Positions 32,507-33,299 of a stretch of 33,299 bases of DNA are shown piece after piece. Below the pieces are notes generated by a model that was given only the letters and a program-made list of their open reading frames with translations, was not told the origin of the DNA and made no database searches. How positions within the stretch are numbered: the stretch's first letter is position 1; each line of letters opens with the position of its first letter. The DNA comes from an uncultured Oscillospiraceae bacterium (GTDB taxonomy: Bacteria; Bacillota; Clostridia; Oscillospirales; Ruminococcaceae): the NCBI GenBank assembly GCA_949300115.1, contig CASGDD010000186.1:1-33299 (forward strand), in the 5' to 3' direction. A program made the position numbers and the translations under genes.

Positions 32507-33183
32507 CAATCCGTCTCCTTTATCGATTGTTCTTTCGAATCCTGTTGCCTGTTTTGTTCGGTCAGCCGGCCGGATAGATAGGCCAGCGAAAGGGCCATAT
32601 CCTCCTGCCGGATGAGGACGGTATCCGGCGCGCGAAGAAAGGCGGGCGCGAAGTTCCAGATGGCCCGGATGCCGCTTTGGACCATCAGGTCGCATGCCTG
32701 TTGCGCCTGCTCCCCCGGTACGGTGAGGATGCCAATCCGCACCGACCGCTGTCTGCAGAAGTCGGGCAGCGCTTCCACCGGCAGGATGGGCTTGCCCTCT
32801 TCGGTCGAGCCCCTGCGCGCCGCGTCGGTATCGAAGGCCGCGACGATCTCCAAGCCGTAGTTGCGAAAACCGCCGTAACCCAGCAGCGCCCGCCCGAGGC
32901 GGCCGGCCCCCATCAGTACCGCCGATTTGCGCACCCGGTAGCCGAGGCTCTCCTCCAGCCGGTCGATCAGCTCGCCGATCCGGTAGCCGACCTTCGGCTT
33001 GCCGCCGGCCGCGATGGCGGCCAGGTCCTTACGCACCTGAATCTCCCCCATCGACATCGCACCGGCGATGGCCGACGAGGAGATCCGGTCGTCCGGGTGA
33101 CAGGGCAGCATCCGCAGATAGCGCAGATACATCGGCAACCGTTCGGCTGTCGCCCGGGAAATGGTCTGCTGCAGACCGCTCAC
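32506..33183 (-). CDS. rex: Redox-sensing transcriptional repressor Rex
   Basis: About 225 residues. The N-terminal winged helix (R-A-T-A-E-R-L-P-M-Y-L-R-Y-L, then Q-V-R-K-D-L-A) matches Rex. The Rossmann NAD(H) domain has G-A-G-R-L-G (~90-95). The domain-swapped C-terminal helix is present. Rex binds DNA when NAD+ is high and leaves when NADH rises. The start is uncertain: GTG at 33183 gives the usual N-terminus length; TTG at 33204 extends it; the best ribosome site (AAAGGGAGG) would suit a CTG at 33174. It overlaps adhE by one base. An 18-bp Rex operator lies about 40 bases upstream, indicating autoregulation of the rex-adhE operon. Confidence 0.93.
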   Translation of the reverse strand: MSGLQQTISRATAERLPMYLRYLRMLPCHPDDRISSSAIAGAMSMGEIQVRKDLAAIAAGGKPKVGYRIGELIDRLEESLGYRVRKSAVLMGAGRLGRALLGYGGFRNYGLEIVAAFDTDAARRGSTEEGKPILPVEALPDFCRQRSVRIGILTVPGEQAQQACDLMVQSGIRAIWNFAPAFLRAPDTVLIRQEDMALSLAYLSGRLTEQNRQQDSKEQSIKETD

Positions 33184-33221
33184 CTCCCTTTGGATCCTTC
33201 CCAACAGAGCGTCCGCTCCAT

Positions 33222-33239
33222 TTGTTAATATTTTAACAT
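33222..33239 (-). promoter_or_regulatory. Rex operator upstream of rex-adhE
   Basis: TTGTTAA-TATT-TTAACAT on the plus strand, one mismatch to the Rex consensus TTGTTAA-N4-TTAACAA. The inner 16 bases form a complete 6-4-6 dyad. On the minus strand it covers TAAAAT, a possible -10; no convincing -35 was found. Confidence 0.88.
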
Positions 33240-33274
33240 AGCGTTCGCCGGGAGGAAAGAATGAATCTGATATA

Positions 33275-33297
33275 ATCGATATATTTTTATCGATATA
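33275..33297. repeat. Direct repeat ATCGATATA at the right edge
   Basis: ATCGATATA occurs at 33275-33283 and 33289-33297, separated by five T residues. It lies in a very AT-rich stretch, unlike the rest of the window. It may belong to a promoter or operator that extends beyond the window. Confidence 0.5.
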
Positions 33298-33299
33298 AC

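Noticed and set aside
33275-33297. CRISPR or att-site-like repeat at the window edge
   Set aside because: Only two 9-base copies in an AT-rich stretch with a T5 spacer; more like a promoter or operator fragment.

Overview
The window looks like chromosome from a GC-rich, strictly anaerobic, endospore-forming Clostridia member (Oscillospiraceae/Ruminococcaceae-like). This is inferred from a spore germinant-receptor operon, [FeFe]-hydrogenase genes, a Rex-controlled bifunctional AdhE, a T-box leader and Clostridia-type promoters and Shine-Dalgarno sites. No insertion sequence, prophage, CRISPR array or plasmid function is visible. About 27 genes are supported, and nearly every other long reading frame is an antisense shadow caused by the GC-rich codon pattern.

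Left part (1-8.4 kb): the 3' part of an ABC-F ATPase gene; a tRNA-Gln(CTG) gene with its own promoter and terminator; a short-chain dehydrogenase; a two-gene sugar-acid operon (zinc alcohol dehydrogenase plus a UxaB-like tagaturonate reductase); then, convergently, an XRE-cupin regulator and an acyl-CoA synthetase. These last two are transcribed through a T-box leader that appears to read an isoleucine codon. A HAD phosphatase with a near-ideal promoter follows.

Middle part (8.4-24.1 kb): a gerA-type germination operon (AA, AB, AC) diverges from a DUF421-DUF4363 pair, with sigma-G-like promoters facing both ways. Then come an NMT1/THI5-type ABC importer (minus strand), a small Cys-rich protein, and a LysR regulator divergent from a likely D-amino-acid salvage operon (ion-transporter-superfamily permease, N-acyl-D-amino-acid deacylase, D-threonine aldolase/D-serine dehydratase-like enzyme). 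The two divergent promoters share one -35 element. An arylamine N-acetyltransferase and a membrane-anchored glycerophosphodiester phosphodiesterase follow.

Right part (24.1-33.3 kb, minus strand): one tightly packed block, in transcription order rex, adhE, an APH-fold kinase, two tandem thioredoxin-like [2Fe-2S] proteins, a PAS-containing sensory-type [FeFe] hydrogenase, a SpoIIE/PP2C phosphatase with an uncharacterised C-terminal region, and a monomeric [FeFe] hydrogenase. An almost perfect Rex operator precedes rex. The block reads as a redox- and hydrogen-sensing unit tied to ethanol formation: Rex senses NADH/NAD+, AdhE reoxidises NADH, and the hydrogenase/sensor/phosphatase (and perhaps the kinase) could signal H2 or ferredoxin state. 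It is the most interesting system in the window, followed by the isoleucine-type T-box on a fatty-acid-activating operon.
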